From contig CAVPAX010000002.1 in NCBI GenBank assembly GCA_963701715.1, forward strand, positions 62,001 through 126,000: 64,000 nt of DNA, read 5' to 3'. This stretch comes from Methylotenera_A sp963701715 (lineage in GTDB: Bacteria > Pseudomonadota > Gammaproteobacteria > Burkholderiales > Methylophilaceae). Position 1 is the stretch's first letter, and each line of letters starts with the position of its first letter. Under the pieces are notes generated by a model, which saw only the letters and a program-made list of their open reading frames with translations, was not told the DNA's origin and searched no databases. This document shows positions 1 to 8,269 of this stretch, piece after piece. The position numbers were made by a program, and so were the translations under genes.

Positions 1-46
1 GCAACAAACTTGTATCTGCTTATCACGACATTATGAATATGCAGGT

Positions 47-379
47 TTAGCTAGAAACAATATCCTTCACGCTTACTCTATCTTCCTCAAGTCGATATAA
101 CCAGGCCAAAATCTCGGCTATTGCTAGATACAGCTCTGGCGGAATATGGTCATCTAAGTCCACCTGCATCAATAGTGCAACCAGATCTTTGGATTCATGC
201 ACAAATACGCCGTTTTCTTTGGCTTTTGCAATAATCTGCTCGGCAATCAGGCCACGGCCTTTAGCCACAACTCTTGGCGCATAATCACTCGATTCATAAG
301 CCAATGCAATGGCTTGCTGATTCGCATTGGGCTTATAAGTGGCGACTGCACCAAGTTTATTGTCGTGACTATTATTCAT
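47..379 (-). CDS. FlhB-like C-terminal domain protein (export switch homologue)
   Basis: A 110-residue protein that matches only the cytoplasmic C-terminal domain of FlhB/YscU flagellar export switch proteins. The signature is visible in APRVVAKGRG (about residues 34-43) and IPPELYLAIAEILAW near residues 79-93. It has no membrane segments. The autocleavage motif NPTH of true FlhB is replaced by KPNA, so self-cleavage is not expected. Its start overlaps the end of fliK by 8 bases, so the two are probably translated together. Stand-alone FlhB-like proteins of this kind commonly sit next to fliK; their exact role in substrate switching is unsettled. Family assignment is firm, function is inferred. 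Confidence 0.85.
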   Translation of the reverse strand: MNNSHDNKLGAVATYKPNANQQAIALAYESSDYAPRVVAKGRGLIAEQIIAKAKENGVFVHESKDLVALLMQVDLDDHIPPELYLAIAEILAWLYRLEEDRVSVKDIVSS

Positions 380-1358
380 GATGCGTGATAGTCAAAGCCT
401 CCAGTTGTGGGCCAATTTTTTCAATCGCCTTCGCCAGATTTTGTCTTTGGCTTTTAAGTATATCCAGTGTTTGTGTTTGCTCGGCCAGTATGCCAACCCG
501 TAACCGCCCATTTATGATGCTGAGTCTGGCTGACACTTTGCCGAGATGCGGCAAATGCAGCGTCATCTCACTCGCAATCGGTCTATCTTCACCGGCTTTA
601 CTATCGAAGGAAGATTGTTGACCACTATCTGTCTCTTTTTGCTGCAAATAAACATCCCAATCCATCCTTTGACCAGGCCATACCTCGCCATGCCACGACA
701 TACGCTGATTTTCAAGTATAGCTAATTGCTGTGACATTAGCGCTGCAAGCGGTGAGTTGGCTTGGTTCTGTGGTTCCTGCTTGATAGCCATTAAGGATTG
801 ATTGCCCTGCACTATATCTTTGAGGTGCGATTCATAAAATAATCCACTGTTACTCACGGCGTGCTTTAAATCATATGCCAGGACCTGTGCATTATTTGGC
901 GCATGTGTAACAACCGAGATAGCCTCGAAGCGAGTTGACACGCCCTCGCTATCTGCTTTTTTAAGATATTGCCCAATAATCTGTGCGGCTGGACTAATGT
1001 CAATGGCACTTCCAGAATCTTTGCCATGTGTGGATAAAAGTAAAAATGTCGGTGTTGGATTTTCGTGTATATATCGCAGCAATAAAGCTTGCCCACTCTG
1101 TGCGGCAGCGCCAAGATCCATTTTCAGGGTAACGCCTTTTAAGTCTCCACCTTCGACTTTGACATTGTATGCCGTACCCCCTGCTTTTGATAAAACACGA
1201 GCAATATACTCTTGTCCTTTAACTAGCTGAGCAGCCCGGTCACCAAGCTCCTGATTGTAACTGCCTATGGTATCCACAGTCAGCACGGGTGTAATTCTGG
1301 ATACAGGGTTAATGCTGGCTTTAGTAGCTAGGCTGTCGGGTTTGTTGAGCATAATCAT
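372..1358 (-). CDS. fliK: Flagellar hook-length control protein FliK
   Basis: A 328-residue protein whose C-terminal part (about residues 215-315) has the FliK/Flg_hook domain pattern: hydrophobic strands around LHLPHLGKVSARL and LRVGILAEQ, then a helix ending in LEALTI. The N-terminal half is low in recognisable features, as usual in this family, where it acts as ruler or linker. FliK is secreted during hook assembly and switches the export gate from hook to filament substrates by contacting FlhB. It is the sixth gene of a minus-strand flagellar block and overlaps the FlhB-like gene by 8 bases. A second ATG two codons in is an alternative start; neither has a strong ribosome binding site. 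Confidence 0.85.
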   Translation of the reverse strand: MIMLNKPDSLATKASINPVSRITPVLTVDTIGSYNQELGDRAAQLVKGQEYIARVLSKAGGTAYNVKVEGGDLKGVTLKMDLGAAAQSGQALLLRYIHENPTPTFLLLSTHGKDSGSAIDISPAAQIIGQYLKKADSEGVSTRFEAISVVTHAPNNAQVLAYDLKHAVSNSGLFYESHLKDIVQGNQSLMAIKQEPQNQANSPLAALMSQQLAILENQRMSWHGEVWPGQRMDWDVYLQQKETDSGQQSSFDSKAGEDRPIASEMTLHLPHLGKVSARLSIINGRLRVGILAEQTQTLDILKSQRQNLAKAIEKIGPQLEALTITHHE

Positions 1359-1383
1359 GCAGCTGGGTCATTTAGCCTATATA

Positions 1384-1707
1384 TTACTGACCATAGACTC
1401 GTGTCAGCTTCTTTCCTGTCTGTGTGCTGTTAATCAGTGAGCTCAATTTCGCCATTCTGGGTGAAACCAAGTCACGTATCTCACGATCATCTGCAAGAAT
1501 ACGCTTAATATTAGCTACCTTGCGTTTACGCGTGTCGTTTGTGAGTGGCAACTCATCCTTGAAAAATTTAAGCTTTTCAATATGCTGTGCACAGTTTATT
1601 TCCAGCGTTGCCAGTTTATCCCAATCGTCCTGTTTAGCTGCAATCAGCATTTGATTTGTCAATTCGGCAATAGCTTCATAAATTGCAAATGTATCTTGAT
1701 ATTCCAT
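1384..1707 (-). CDS. fliT: Flagellar protein FliT (export chaperone)
   Basis: A small helical protein of about 107 residues placed directly after fliS. It starts MEYQDTFAIYEA and is rich in predicted helix with many charged residues, matching FliT, the cytoplasmic chaperone of the filament cap protein FliD. The ATG at 1707 is preferred: GGAG lies about 8 bases upstream, inside the end of fliS, whereas the codon before it is TTG. The fliS stop lies a few bases upstream, which suggests translational coupling. FliT sequences diverge strongly, so the call rests on size, helical character and position in fliD-fliS-fliT order. Confidence 0.75.
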   Translation of the reverse strand: MEYQDTFAIYEAIAELTNQMLIAAKQDDWDKLATLEINCAQHIEKLKFFKDELPLTNDTRKRKVANIKRILADDREIRDLVSPRMAKLSSLINSTQTGKKLTRVYGQ

Positions 1708-1710
1708 CAA

Positions 1711-2178
1711 TCAAACTCCGGCGTAGTCAGCAATTTGACGATCTGCTGAAGATGGTATTTGAGAAATCGCTAAGGACTTGATCTGATCCTTCTCAATAGC
1801 TTCCCAAGCACCTTTCAAGTCAGTTAAAAGCTTAATTACCTCGTTTACCAGTTCAGGCTGATTACGAATATTAGCAATCGTCAATCGATAGCTCATATAG
1901 GCATAAAGGCTATCCAGACTTGCCGCCACCTCACCGCCCGCCTTTTTGTCCAAGCTGAACCTGAGGCCGCTCTCTATGATCATGATGGCTTTCGACAGCA
2001 TGACACCTTTGTTCTGAATGTCTTTATTCTGCATATGTACAATCGCACTGCGGCATGCCGTAATAGCGCCTTCATATAACATAACAATCAGCTTATTCGG
2101 ACTAGCCGCCAGCACACCGGTTTCCATGCCGATTTTGGCATATACATTAACCCCGCTTTGATTTAATCCAAACATCAT
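1711..2178 (-). CDS. fliS: Flagellin export chaperone FliS
   Basis: A 155-residue helical protein with FliS hallmarks: an N-terminal YAKIGMETGVLAASPNKLI stretch and MLYEGAITACRSAI, then a helix containing GLRFSLDKKAGGEVAASLDSL. FliS binds the disordered C-terminus of newly made flagellin in the cytoplasm and prevents premature polymerisation before export. It lies 17 bases behind fliD on the same strand. Two consecutive ATG codons open the gene, with GGA 4 and 7 bases upstream; the second may be the real start. The tail of about 20 residues is somewhat longer than in enterobacterial FliS. Confidence 0.9.
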   Translation of the reverse strand: MMFGLNQSGVNVYAKIGMETGVLAASPNKLIVMLYEGAITACRSAIVHMQNKDIQNKGVMLSKAIMIIESGLRFSLDKKAGGEVAASLDSLYAYMSYRLTIANIRNQPELVNEVIKLLTDLKGAWEAIEKDQIKSLAISQIPSSADRQIADYAGV

Positions 2179-2194
2179 TCTATCCTTTACTTAT

Positions 2195-3889
2195 TTATTT
2201 ACTATTTGCACTAAGTGCTGCAATTTGCTGCGTAAGGAAACTACTGGTTGTGGACATGCTGGATAACAATGTATCGAGCTTGGTAAATTGAGCACGGTAA
2301 CGTGCCTCAATTGCAGTCAGCCGCAGATTGATAGCATCCGTCTGTTTATCCAGACGTGTAATCGAACTTTGCATGCCTTGTGTTCTGGCCGCCAGCAACC
2401 CGTCTTCACTTAATAGGCTTGTAATTATCCTATCCAACTGCGCAGCATATCCAATAGTAAAGGTAACAGTACCACGTGCACCTAATGCACCACCGTTTAC
2501 TTTAATACTCAGACCTTCACTTGAATCTCCTGTGGCGCCAACCAAGTTGGTCCCGCCACCTGTTGCTGTTATGCCATTGATAGTTCCTGCAGCATTCACG
2601 AGACCTGTTCCGAGTTGGCTGACTTCTACTGCATAGGTTCCGGCTTGCGTTTTGCTCGTGCTGTTTGAGAAAGTAATTAGTGGGTCTGTTGCTTTAGCGG
2701 ATGGTGCAAATAAAGTTGCAATCTCACTAAAATTTGACGTAACTGCCGATGCCAGCTTGCTAGCATCCAGCGCCAATTTTCCGTCGCGCTGAAAAGATAC
2801 ACCAATCTGGCTGAGTGAATTAATAGTGCCGCTACTCGTAATGGTTTTCGTCATCACAGTTTTGATCTGATTGATGACAGACCTTGCCGTAGCGTCTCCC
2901 AGCAGCACGCCTGATGTCTTGCCGGTTTCATCGTATTTAGTCAGGCTACGTAATGTGTCATTTAATTTATTGTATCCCTCAACAAATGCGGTGACTGACT
3001 CTTTGATCTTGTCTTGATTAGTCGTGATACCTAGATTAACGCTGCTGCTGTTACTCGTAGTTAGAAAATTCAGCGTCACGCCCTCTATGGCGTCTGTTAC
3101 CGTGTTGCTGGACTTAATTACAGTAATCCCGTCAATGTCCAGAATAGCATTTTTGGCAGCCTGCATTTGCGTCATATTTTTCCCACTACCTGCGATGGCA
3201 GTTGGGTCATACGCCAATCTCGACAATCCTGAAGCATCCAAATGATTAGTATCGTCATCAGCTACCGAAATTTTCAGACTATTCACTTCGCCTGTATCTT
3301 TCGATGTGATTACCAGACGATTGCTGCTGCCATCATTCACAATAGTGGCACTTATGCTTGAATTAGAAGCATTAATAGCATCACGTACGCCGGCCAGCGT
3401 ATTATTTGAGCTATCAATCGTAATAGTCACATCTGTTTTAGCTGTGTTTGGCGTAAAGGAACTAGGCGTGGGTGGCGTGATTATCTCTGGCATAAACGTT
3501 CCAAATGAAATCGTCAGCGTTCCTGTGCCTACAACATCTGAAGTGTTTGTAAATCCATCCATCGCCAGTTTCTGTGACTTTGCCAGCTGGCTGACTGTCA
3601 CCGCATAGTCACCCAATGTGGCATTGCCATTTGCTGTAGCTGTAAATACTGACGTATTGCCAGATGTTGCGGTCTGTGCATTAAATTTCGCAGGGCTGGA
3701 AAGCGCCTGTACCGCAGTCTGAAAAGTAGACAATGCGCTCTTCATCGTGCCATACGCGGATATTTGAGATTGATAATCTGTTTTTTGTTTGCTTACAGCG
3801 GTTAATGGTTGTTTCTCAACATTCATTAAACTGGTAACAATAGAATTTACGTCAAGGCCAGATCCAATTCCTGGGGAAGAAATAGACAT
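2195..3889 (-). CDS. fliD: Flagellar filament cap protein FliD
   Basis: A 564-residue protein with the classic FliD N-terminus (SSPGIGSGLDVNSIVTSLM, residues 4-22), a D0/D1 region ending near residue 100, a variable Thr/Ser-rich middle, and a C-terminal coiled region (about residues 495-560) ending in SSFLTQQIAALS. FliD pentamers cap the filament tip and fold incoming flagellin. The start is supported by AGGAA about 8 bases upstream. It sits between flaG and fliS in one orientation, consistent with a single late flagellar transcript. It is about 100 residues longer than Salmonella FliD; the extra length is in the surface-exposed domains, which vary widely in the family. Confidence 0.95.
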   Translation of the reverse strand: MSISSPGIGSGLDVNSIVTSLMNVEKQPLTAVSKQKTDYQSQISAYGTMKSALSTFQTAVQALSSPAKFNAQTATSGNTSVFTATANGNATLGDYAVTVSQLAKSQKLAMDGFTNTSDVVGTGTLTISFGTFMPEIITPPTPSSFTPNTAKTDVTITIDSSNNTLAGVRDAINASNSSISATIVNDGSSNRLVITSKDTGEVNSLKISVADDDTNHLDASGLSRLAYDPTAIAGSGKNMTQMQAAKNAILDIDGITVIKSSNTVTDAIEGVTLNFLTTSNSSSVNLGITTNQDKIKESVTAFVEGYNKLNDTLRSLTKYDETGKTSGVLLGDATARSVINQIKTVMTKTITSSGTINSLSQIGVSFQRDGKLALDASKLASAVTSNFSEIATLFAPSAKATDPLITFSNSTSKTQAGTYAVEVSQLGTGLVNAAGTINGITATGGGTNLVGATGDSSEGLSIKVNGGALGARGTVTFTIGYAAQLDRIITSLLSEDGLLAARTQGMQSSITRLDKQTDAINLRLTAIEARYRAQFTKLDTLLSSMSTTSSFLTQQIAALSANSK

Positions 3890-3965
3890 ATGTATGTTCC
3901 TTTAGTGTTTACTCATTAATAATGACCAGTTGCAAATTTATGTTTCAAAACATTCCATTCATTGG

Positions 3966-4331
3966 TTAGGCTGTCTGTCTAATCACTAAACCTTGTAACT
4001 TATCCAAAGTCTTGGACATTGCCATGACTTCCTCATTAGGAATCTGCCTTAATACCTTCTGTGTTGCCGTATCCACCACCTTAACAATCATGCGTTTAGA
4101 CTCGTGGTCCAGAGAAAACTCTATTGTCTGCAAGGCGGGAGCTACATACTCATTCAGTTTCTTTACAGCGCCAGCAAGCGTATCTTTATCAACCTGTGTA
4201 GCTTGTCTGCCTTCTACTTTTTCAACTGCTTTTAATCCTGTATTTACTAATGCAGTATGGCTGGCGGCAATATGTTGCGAGCCAGCCGGTTTATTAACAG
4301 AACCAAGAGCATCCAAAGATGGATTCAACAT
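3966..4331 (-). CDS. flaG: Flagellar protein FlaG
   Basis: A 121-residue protein with the FlaG domain in its C-terminal half: a helix LAGAVKKLNEYVAPALQTIEF, then the strand pair LDHESKRMIVKVVDTATQKVLRQIPNEEVMAM. FlaG influences filament length in several bacteria; its mechanism is not settled. It lies between fliC and fliD. The ribosome binding site AAGGAG, 6 bases before the ATG, is excellent, but lies inside a region able to form two competing RNA structures (see the 4342-4379 element), so translation may be regulated. The family call is secure from the IPNEEV motif. Confidence 0.9.
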   Translation of the reverse strand: MLNPSLDALGSVNKPAGSQHIAASHTALVNTGLKAVEKVEGRQATQVDKDTLAGAVKKLNEYVAPALQTIEFSLDHESKRMIVKVVDTATQKVLRQIPNEEVMAMSKTLDKLQGLVIRQTA

Positions 4332-4341
4332 GATGATCTCC

Positions 4342-4379
4342 TTAGCAAAAGTCCACAGGATTATTGCTAACCCTGTGGA
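4342..4379 (-). promoter_or_regulatory. Interleaved inverted repeats over the flaG ribosome binding site
   Basis: Reading the minus strand, an 8-bp perfect stem (TCCACAGG at 4379-4372 pairing with CCTGTGGA at 4359-4352, as mRNA arms) has a loop that contains TTAGCAA (4370-4364). That heptamer is perfectly complementary to TTGCTAA (4348-4342), which runs into the flaG Shine-Dalgarno AAGGAG (4343-4338). The two pairings interleave, so they are either alternatives or a pseudoknot. The first stem is followed by only four T residues and would be at best a weak terminator of fliC. Complementarity is directly visible; a regulatory role is inference. Confidence 0.5.
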
Positions 4380-4401
4380 AGTTAGATCAATATACTTGCG
4401 A

Positions 4402-5199
4402 TTAGCCTCTTAATAGCGCCAATACACCGTTAGGTATTGAGTTAGCCTGCGCTAACATTGCAGTACCTGCTTGTTGCAAGATTTGACCACGTGTCAAGTT
4501 TGCTGTTTCTGCTGCAAAGTCAGCATCCATGATGCGGGATTTAGCAGCGGCTTGGTTTTCTGCAGAAACTTGCAAGTTGCTTACCACAGATTCAAAACGG
4601 TTTTGTACTGCGCCTAATGTAGCCCGTGTTGTATTAACGGCGTCTAAAGCAGTATCAATTGCACCGAGAGCGGTTGTAGCATTAGCAGCAGTTGTAACAT
4701 CACCAGTGATAGTGCCTGCAGTTACAGCAGCCACTGTAATCGTTTCGCCACTATTGGCGCCTACTTGGAAATCTTTAGCAGCACCGAATACGGAGCTACC
4801 GTTAAAATTGGTTGTTGTACCGATACGTGTCACCTCTGCTGTAAGTTGTTGGAACTCAGCATCCAGATTGGTACGGTCTGCAGCGGTGTTGCTACCATTG
4901 ATAGACTGCACTGCTAATTCACGCATACGTTGCAATGCATCGGTTTGTTTTGCTAAGCCGCCTTCAGCAGTTTGAGCAAAAGAGATACCATCGTTAGAAT
5001 TACGAATCGCTACATTCATGCCACGTAATTGTGAGTCCATACGTGTAGCAATTGATAAGCCTGCCGCGTCATCTTTAGAACTGTTGATACGCAAGCCTGA
5101 TGACAAACGTTGCAATGAGGTATTAAGTGCACCTTGTGATGCGCTTAAATTACGTTGTGTGTTTAATGAAGCAATATTGGTATTGATTACTGAAGCCAT
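4402..5199 (-). CDS. fliC: Flagellin (short D0/D1 type)
   Basis: A 265-residue flagellin. The conserved N-terminus (MASVINTNIASLNTQRNL, SLQRLSSGLRINSSKDDAAG) and C-terminus (SRIMDADFAAETANLTR, ILQQAGTAMLAQAN) form D0 and D1. The middle region of about 45 residues is Ala/Thr-rich and far too short for the D2/D3 domains of enteric flagellin. It ends GVLALLRG, near the usual flagellin C-terminal pattern. The start has AGGAG 7 bases upstream. A sigma-28 promoter lies about 90 bases upstream, so the 5' leader is about 85 nt. It is the first gene of the late flagellar block and is followed by flaG after 70 bases. Confidence 0.97.
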   Translation of the reverse strand: MASVINTNIASLNTQRNLSASQGALNTSLQRLSSGLRINSSKDDAAGLSIATRMDSQLRGMNVAIRNSNDGISFAQTAEGGLAKQTDALQRMRELAVQSINGSNTAADRTNLDAEFQQLTAEVTRIGTTTNFNGSSVFGAAKDFQVGANSGETITVAAVTAGTITGDVTTAANATTALGAIDTALDAVNTTRATLGAVQNRFESVVSNLQVSAENQAAAKSRIMDADFAAETANLTRGQILQQAGTAMLAQANSIPNGVLALLRG

Positions 5200-5797
5200 G
5201 ATAAATCTCCTAAATAAATAAGTTAAATTTCAATTACACCACCTGCTTAAGCGTTGCAATCCAGTTTGAATTGCGCTGCAGTTAAATCTATTATCGGTAA
5301 GCTTCTGAGAAAATTTAGGGTAAGTTCCAAAATTTTGATTCAATTGCAATTTTCTCTCGAACTTGATTTCCGTCTAATACCGAATAAGCAGTCCCGATGT
5401 AAACGATGTCGGCAGTAATTTTTAAATCTTTAGGGTCATGCAAAATACTTTCAGTTGTCTATATCATAAAGAGCGCATTAAAACCTGACAACATAACTCT
5501 TCTTTCCACCCCGTCATTACTGGCTTGGCGAGGAAAAAATTCTAGATGCCAATTTAGATTTTAATACTGAATATCAACAACAATAATAACTAATAATCTG
5601 GAGAGATAAAGATGTAATACAGGGGGGAAAACAGGTTATATCTTGACTTAACGAATCTAAAATCTTTGCTGGTACTCGTGATATTCTGTGAATCTGGTAC
5701 TTAATAAAAATTCACACCAGATGAAGTTCTGTAGCACATGGGCATTGTGCCGCACGCTTAACTTAGATGTAGAACTTTACAGGTTGAGTATGAATAA
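5200..5797. other. Intergenic region between fliC and the response regulator gene
   Basis: A 598-base AT-rich gap. It holds the flagellin leader and sigma-28 promoter (5200-5317). The rest has no credible gene. A possible hairpin downstream of the response regulator gene is formed by AAGTTCT (5724-5730) and AGAACTT (5771-5777) around a smaller GCACA/TGTGC pairing. It could end that transcript, but it lacks a proper T-run. Confidence 0.5.
5291..5317 (-). promoter_or_regulatory. Sigma-28 (FliA) promoter of fliC
   Basis: On the minus strand the sequence reads TAAATTTT, 11 bases, ACCGATAA. This agrees closely with the sigma-28 consensus TAAAGTTT-N11-GCCGATAA, including exact spacing. It lies 92-118 bases upstream of the flagellin ATG and points at it. 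It is the only such match I saw in the gap, so flagellin and the genes behind it are probably class 3 flagellar genes controlled by FliA. Confidence 0.88.
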
Positions 5798-6445
5798 TTA
5801 ATAAACCAAATTGTTTTTAATTGCATAATGGGTGAGTTCTGCATTATGACGCAAATGCATTTTTTCCAGCAGGCGCGTACGATACATGCTCACAGTCTTA
5901 ACTGAAAGAGATAACTGATCTGCGATTTCACCTACAGATAAGCCAGATGAAATCATCACCATCGTTTGGAATTCACGGTCTGAGAGCGTTTCATGCGGTG
6001 ATTGCGGCTTTTCCATACCAACCTGGTCTGCCAGTATTTCGGCTACTTCGGGCGTAATAAATTTCTTACCTTTTGCCACTGTGCGAATTGCATTCAATAA
6101 ATCAGAAGAAGCACTTTGCTTACACAGATATCCTGCGGCGCCCGATTTCAAGGCACGCACGGCATATTGCTCTTCCATATGCATTGACAGCATAAGCACT
6201 GCAATGTGGCTATTTTCACCTTTAATGTATTTGAGCACGTCCATGCCGCTGCGGTCTGGCATTGATATATCCAACAACATGACATCCGCATCAAATTGGC
6301 GAGAGAACTTAATCGCTTCCGTGCCATTCTGCGCTTCAGCAATTACTTCAATATCATCTGTAGCCGATAGAATCTGATTGATACCAGCTCTTAAAATCGC
6401 ATGATCATCAACAATGATCACTTTAATTTTATTTTTGTTATTCAT
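5798..6445 (-). CDS. NarL/FixJ-family response regulator
   Basis: A 215-residue two-domain regulator. The receiver domain (about residues 7-122) has the acidic pair D13-D14, phosphoacceptor D59 in VMLLDISMPD and the conserved lysine in KSGAAGYLCK. The C-terminal LuxR-type helix-turn-helix (about 150-210) is visible as LSDREFQTMVMISSGLSVGEIADQLSLS split over two helices, then KTVSMYRTRLLEKM. It resembles UvrY/GacA-type regulators but gene-level identity cannot be set from sequence alone. AGAGGT lies about 7 bases before the ATG. The likely partner is the histidine kinase gene 311 bases upstream on the same strand. Confidence 0.92.
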   Translation of the reverse strand: MNNKNKIKVIIVDDHAILRAGINQILSATDDIEVIAEAQNGTEAIKFSRQFDADVMLLDISMPDRSGMDVLKYIKGENSHIAVLMLSMHMEEQYAVRALKSGAAGYLCKQSASSDLLNAIRTVAKGKKFITPEVAEILADQVGMEKPQSPHETLSDREFQTMVMISSGLSVGEIADQLSLSVKTVSMYRTRLLEKMHLRHNAELTHYAIKNNLVY

Positions 6446-6756
6446 ACCCGTACCTCTTATGTGCTGTAGTTATTTCGACGATTGTGTGTAATTTTTCATC
6501 AGCAAAAATTGTTTTTTTACAGTTTTGTGCCAATACAGTTATGTATTTGCAAACTACATGCCAGCTTTTGCTATGGTTTATTAAGCCAGCCAATTTAATG
6601 TGAGATGAAAGGTTTTTTATTGAAATAACTTATAAGCAATGCCCGTTAGCTATTATGTGAGTAGCTGCAGAACTAAACTGGGATGAAACACTGAGGTGAA
6701 ACGTTGTTGAAGCTGGTAACCGCGAACCTGAAAAACTGTTACAAACTATTCGATGA
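6446..6756. other. Gap between histidine kinase and response regulator genes
   Basis: A 311-base AT-rich non-coding stretch. I see no open reading frame with a credible start, no RNA gene and no strong hairpin. It is long for a gap inside a two-component pair, so the response regulator gene probably has its own promoter here, but I could not pick a convincing -35/-10 pair. Confidence 0.4.
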
Positions 6757-8196
6757 TTAAATCGGAAGCCTGACTGTAATTACAGTGCCTTGCTGGCCAG
6801 TCCCCGGTTTACTGATTTTGAAACTCCCATGCAGTGCAGTTGCGCGCTCCTGCATCCCACGCAAACCAAACGAATCTGTTTTTAACTTATCATTAGGCTT
6901 AATACCGATCCCGTTATCACTAATCATCATCGTTACTTCGTTTAGACTGGCATTTAATGCAACATTAACATGAGTCGCCTTTGCATATTTAGCGATATTC
7001 GACATCGCCTCTTGGCAAATACGAAACAGTGCCATTGACTGATCTGTACTGAGCGGTATCTCTGCATGATTGCTGGTAAATTCGCAGGTAATATCTAATT
7101 GCTTCTGAAATTCCTTGGTTTGCCATTCAATTGCGTCAACAATGCCTAAATCCAGAATGTTTGGTCTTAAATTGCCTGAAATCCTGTGCACTGTTTCAAA
7201 AGTAGTATCTACTACGGACAACAAACCTTTTGCGTGCTTCAATAAAGCAGCTTGATCAGGTTTGAGTTGGTCAGCCAAGGATGACAGGCCCATCTTAATT
7301 GCAGTTAAGTTACCACCAAGATCATCATGTATTTCGCGCGCAATTTTTCTACGCTCATCTTCCCTAATCGTATTCATATGCGCTGTCAGTTCGGCCAAGT
7401 CACGCCGCGACTCTTCAATCTCCGATTTCTCTTTCTTGCTTTGCGTGATATTGATCATAATGCCATCCCATAGAATAACGCTATTATCAAGCTTCCTGGG
7501 TGTTGCGCGTATGTTAATCCACTTGGTATCTTGCCAGCCATCAATCCACACGCGGCCTTCCCAATCCAACACACTAAGTTCCGCTGCAGATGTTTTTAAT
7601 CGATTACGCAATGTGGCGTGATCTCTGCCATTCATCATCGAATAAAATTGTCTGGAATTCTGGATCAACTCATCAGGAGCAAGTCCAAGCAATGTCTTAC
7701 TGCCATCGCTCAAATAAACAAAAGCTATATCACCATCACTCTCCAACTGGAACTGAAAAACCATACCTGGCGTATTGGAGACAATGGCCTGAAAACGAGA
7801 TTCACTCTGACTCAATGCCTGCAGCATTTTTTCTTTGGATAATAAGTCGTTCTTAATAACGAGAATATATTCCTTCTCGTCAGCCCGCATATGTATAACT
7901 CGCAACTGAAAATCGCCAGTTTTACTGATAATGGGTTCCTGATCCAGAGACATCTCAATAAAATGTGCCTGGTTTCCAATACGATCCGTATGCTCCTGAA
8001 GTGTTTGCTTGCCCACTCCCAGCAAGCTTTCTAAACTTTGTTGCTTAAAGCTATCAAGATCAGTGCCAGAATTTTTTAACGCACTTTCACTGACATTCAC
8101 AAGCTGCATAGATGAAGCATCAATCAGATAAACCTCATCCGATACGCCTAACATCATGGCTTTTAGAAATAACTGGTTATTGATTAAAGGAAGCAA
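6757..8196 (-). CDS. Soluble PAS-domain sensor histidine kinase (NarX-type HisKA_3)
   Basis: A 479-residue kinase without predicted membrane segments. Residues 1-120 form a PAS-like module, 130-255 a second PAS domain with PAC-like end (WDGIMINITQSKKEK). The HisKA_3 dimerisation domain follows with phosphoacceptor H290 in KIAREIHDDLGG. The ATPase domain has an N-box QEAMSN (395-400), G1 box DNGIGI (427-432) and GLRGMQERA (444-452). It would phosphorylate a NarL-type regulator, most simply the one encoded downstream at 5798-6445. The lack of transmembrane segments points to an intracellular signal; the ligand is unknown. Confidence 0.92.
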   Translation of the reverse strand: MLPLINNQLFLKAMMLGVSDEVYLIDASSMQLVNVSESALKNSGTDLDSFKQQSLESLLGVGKQTLQEHTDRIGNQAHFIEMSLDQEPIISKTGDFQLRVIHMRADEKEYILVIKNDLLSKEKMLQALSQSESRFQAIVSNTPGMVFQFQLESDGDIAFVYLSDGSKTLLGLAPDELIQNSRQFYSMMNGRDHATLRNRLKTSAAELSVLDWEGRVWIDGWQDTKWINIRATPRKLDNSVILWDGIMINITQSKKEKSEIEESRRDLAELTAHMNTIREDERRKIAREIHDDLGGNLTAIKMGLSSLADQLKPDQAALLKHAKGLLSVVDTTFETVHRISGNLRPNILDLGIVDAIEWQTKEFQKQLDITCEFTSNHAEIPLSTDQSMALFRICQEAMSNIAKYAKATHVNVALNASLNEVTMMISDNGIGIKPNDKLKTDSFGLRGMQERATALHGSFKISKPGTGQQGTVITVRLPI

Positions 8197-8269
8197 TTGA
8201 AACCACCTTTTTTATTTTTGTTAATAAGCGTCAATATATCTACGATTATTATAACTAAATTTTCATATG

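Noticed and set aside
5601..5617. GGAGAG followed by ATG-TAA on the plus strand, a start-stop mini reading frame.
   Set aside because: Nothing around it suggests a leader or a decayed gene; most likely chance in AT-rich intergenic DNA.
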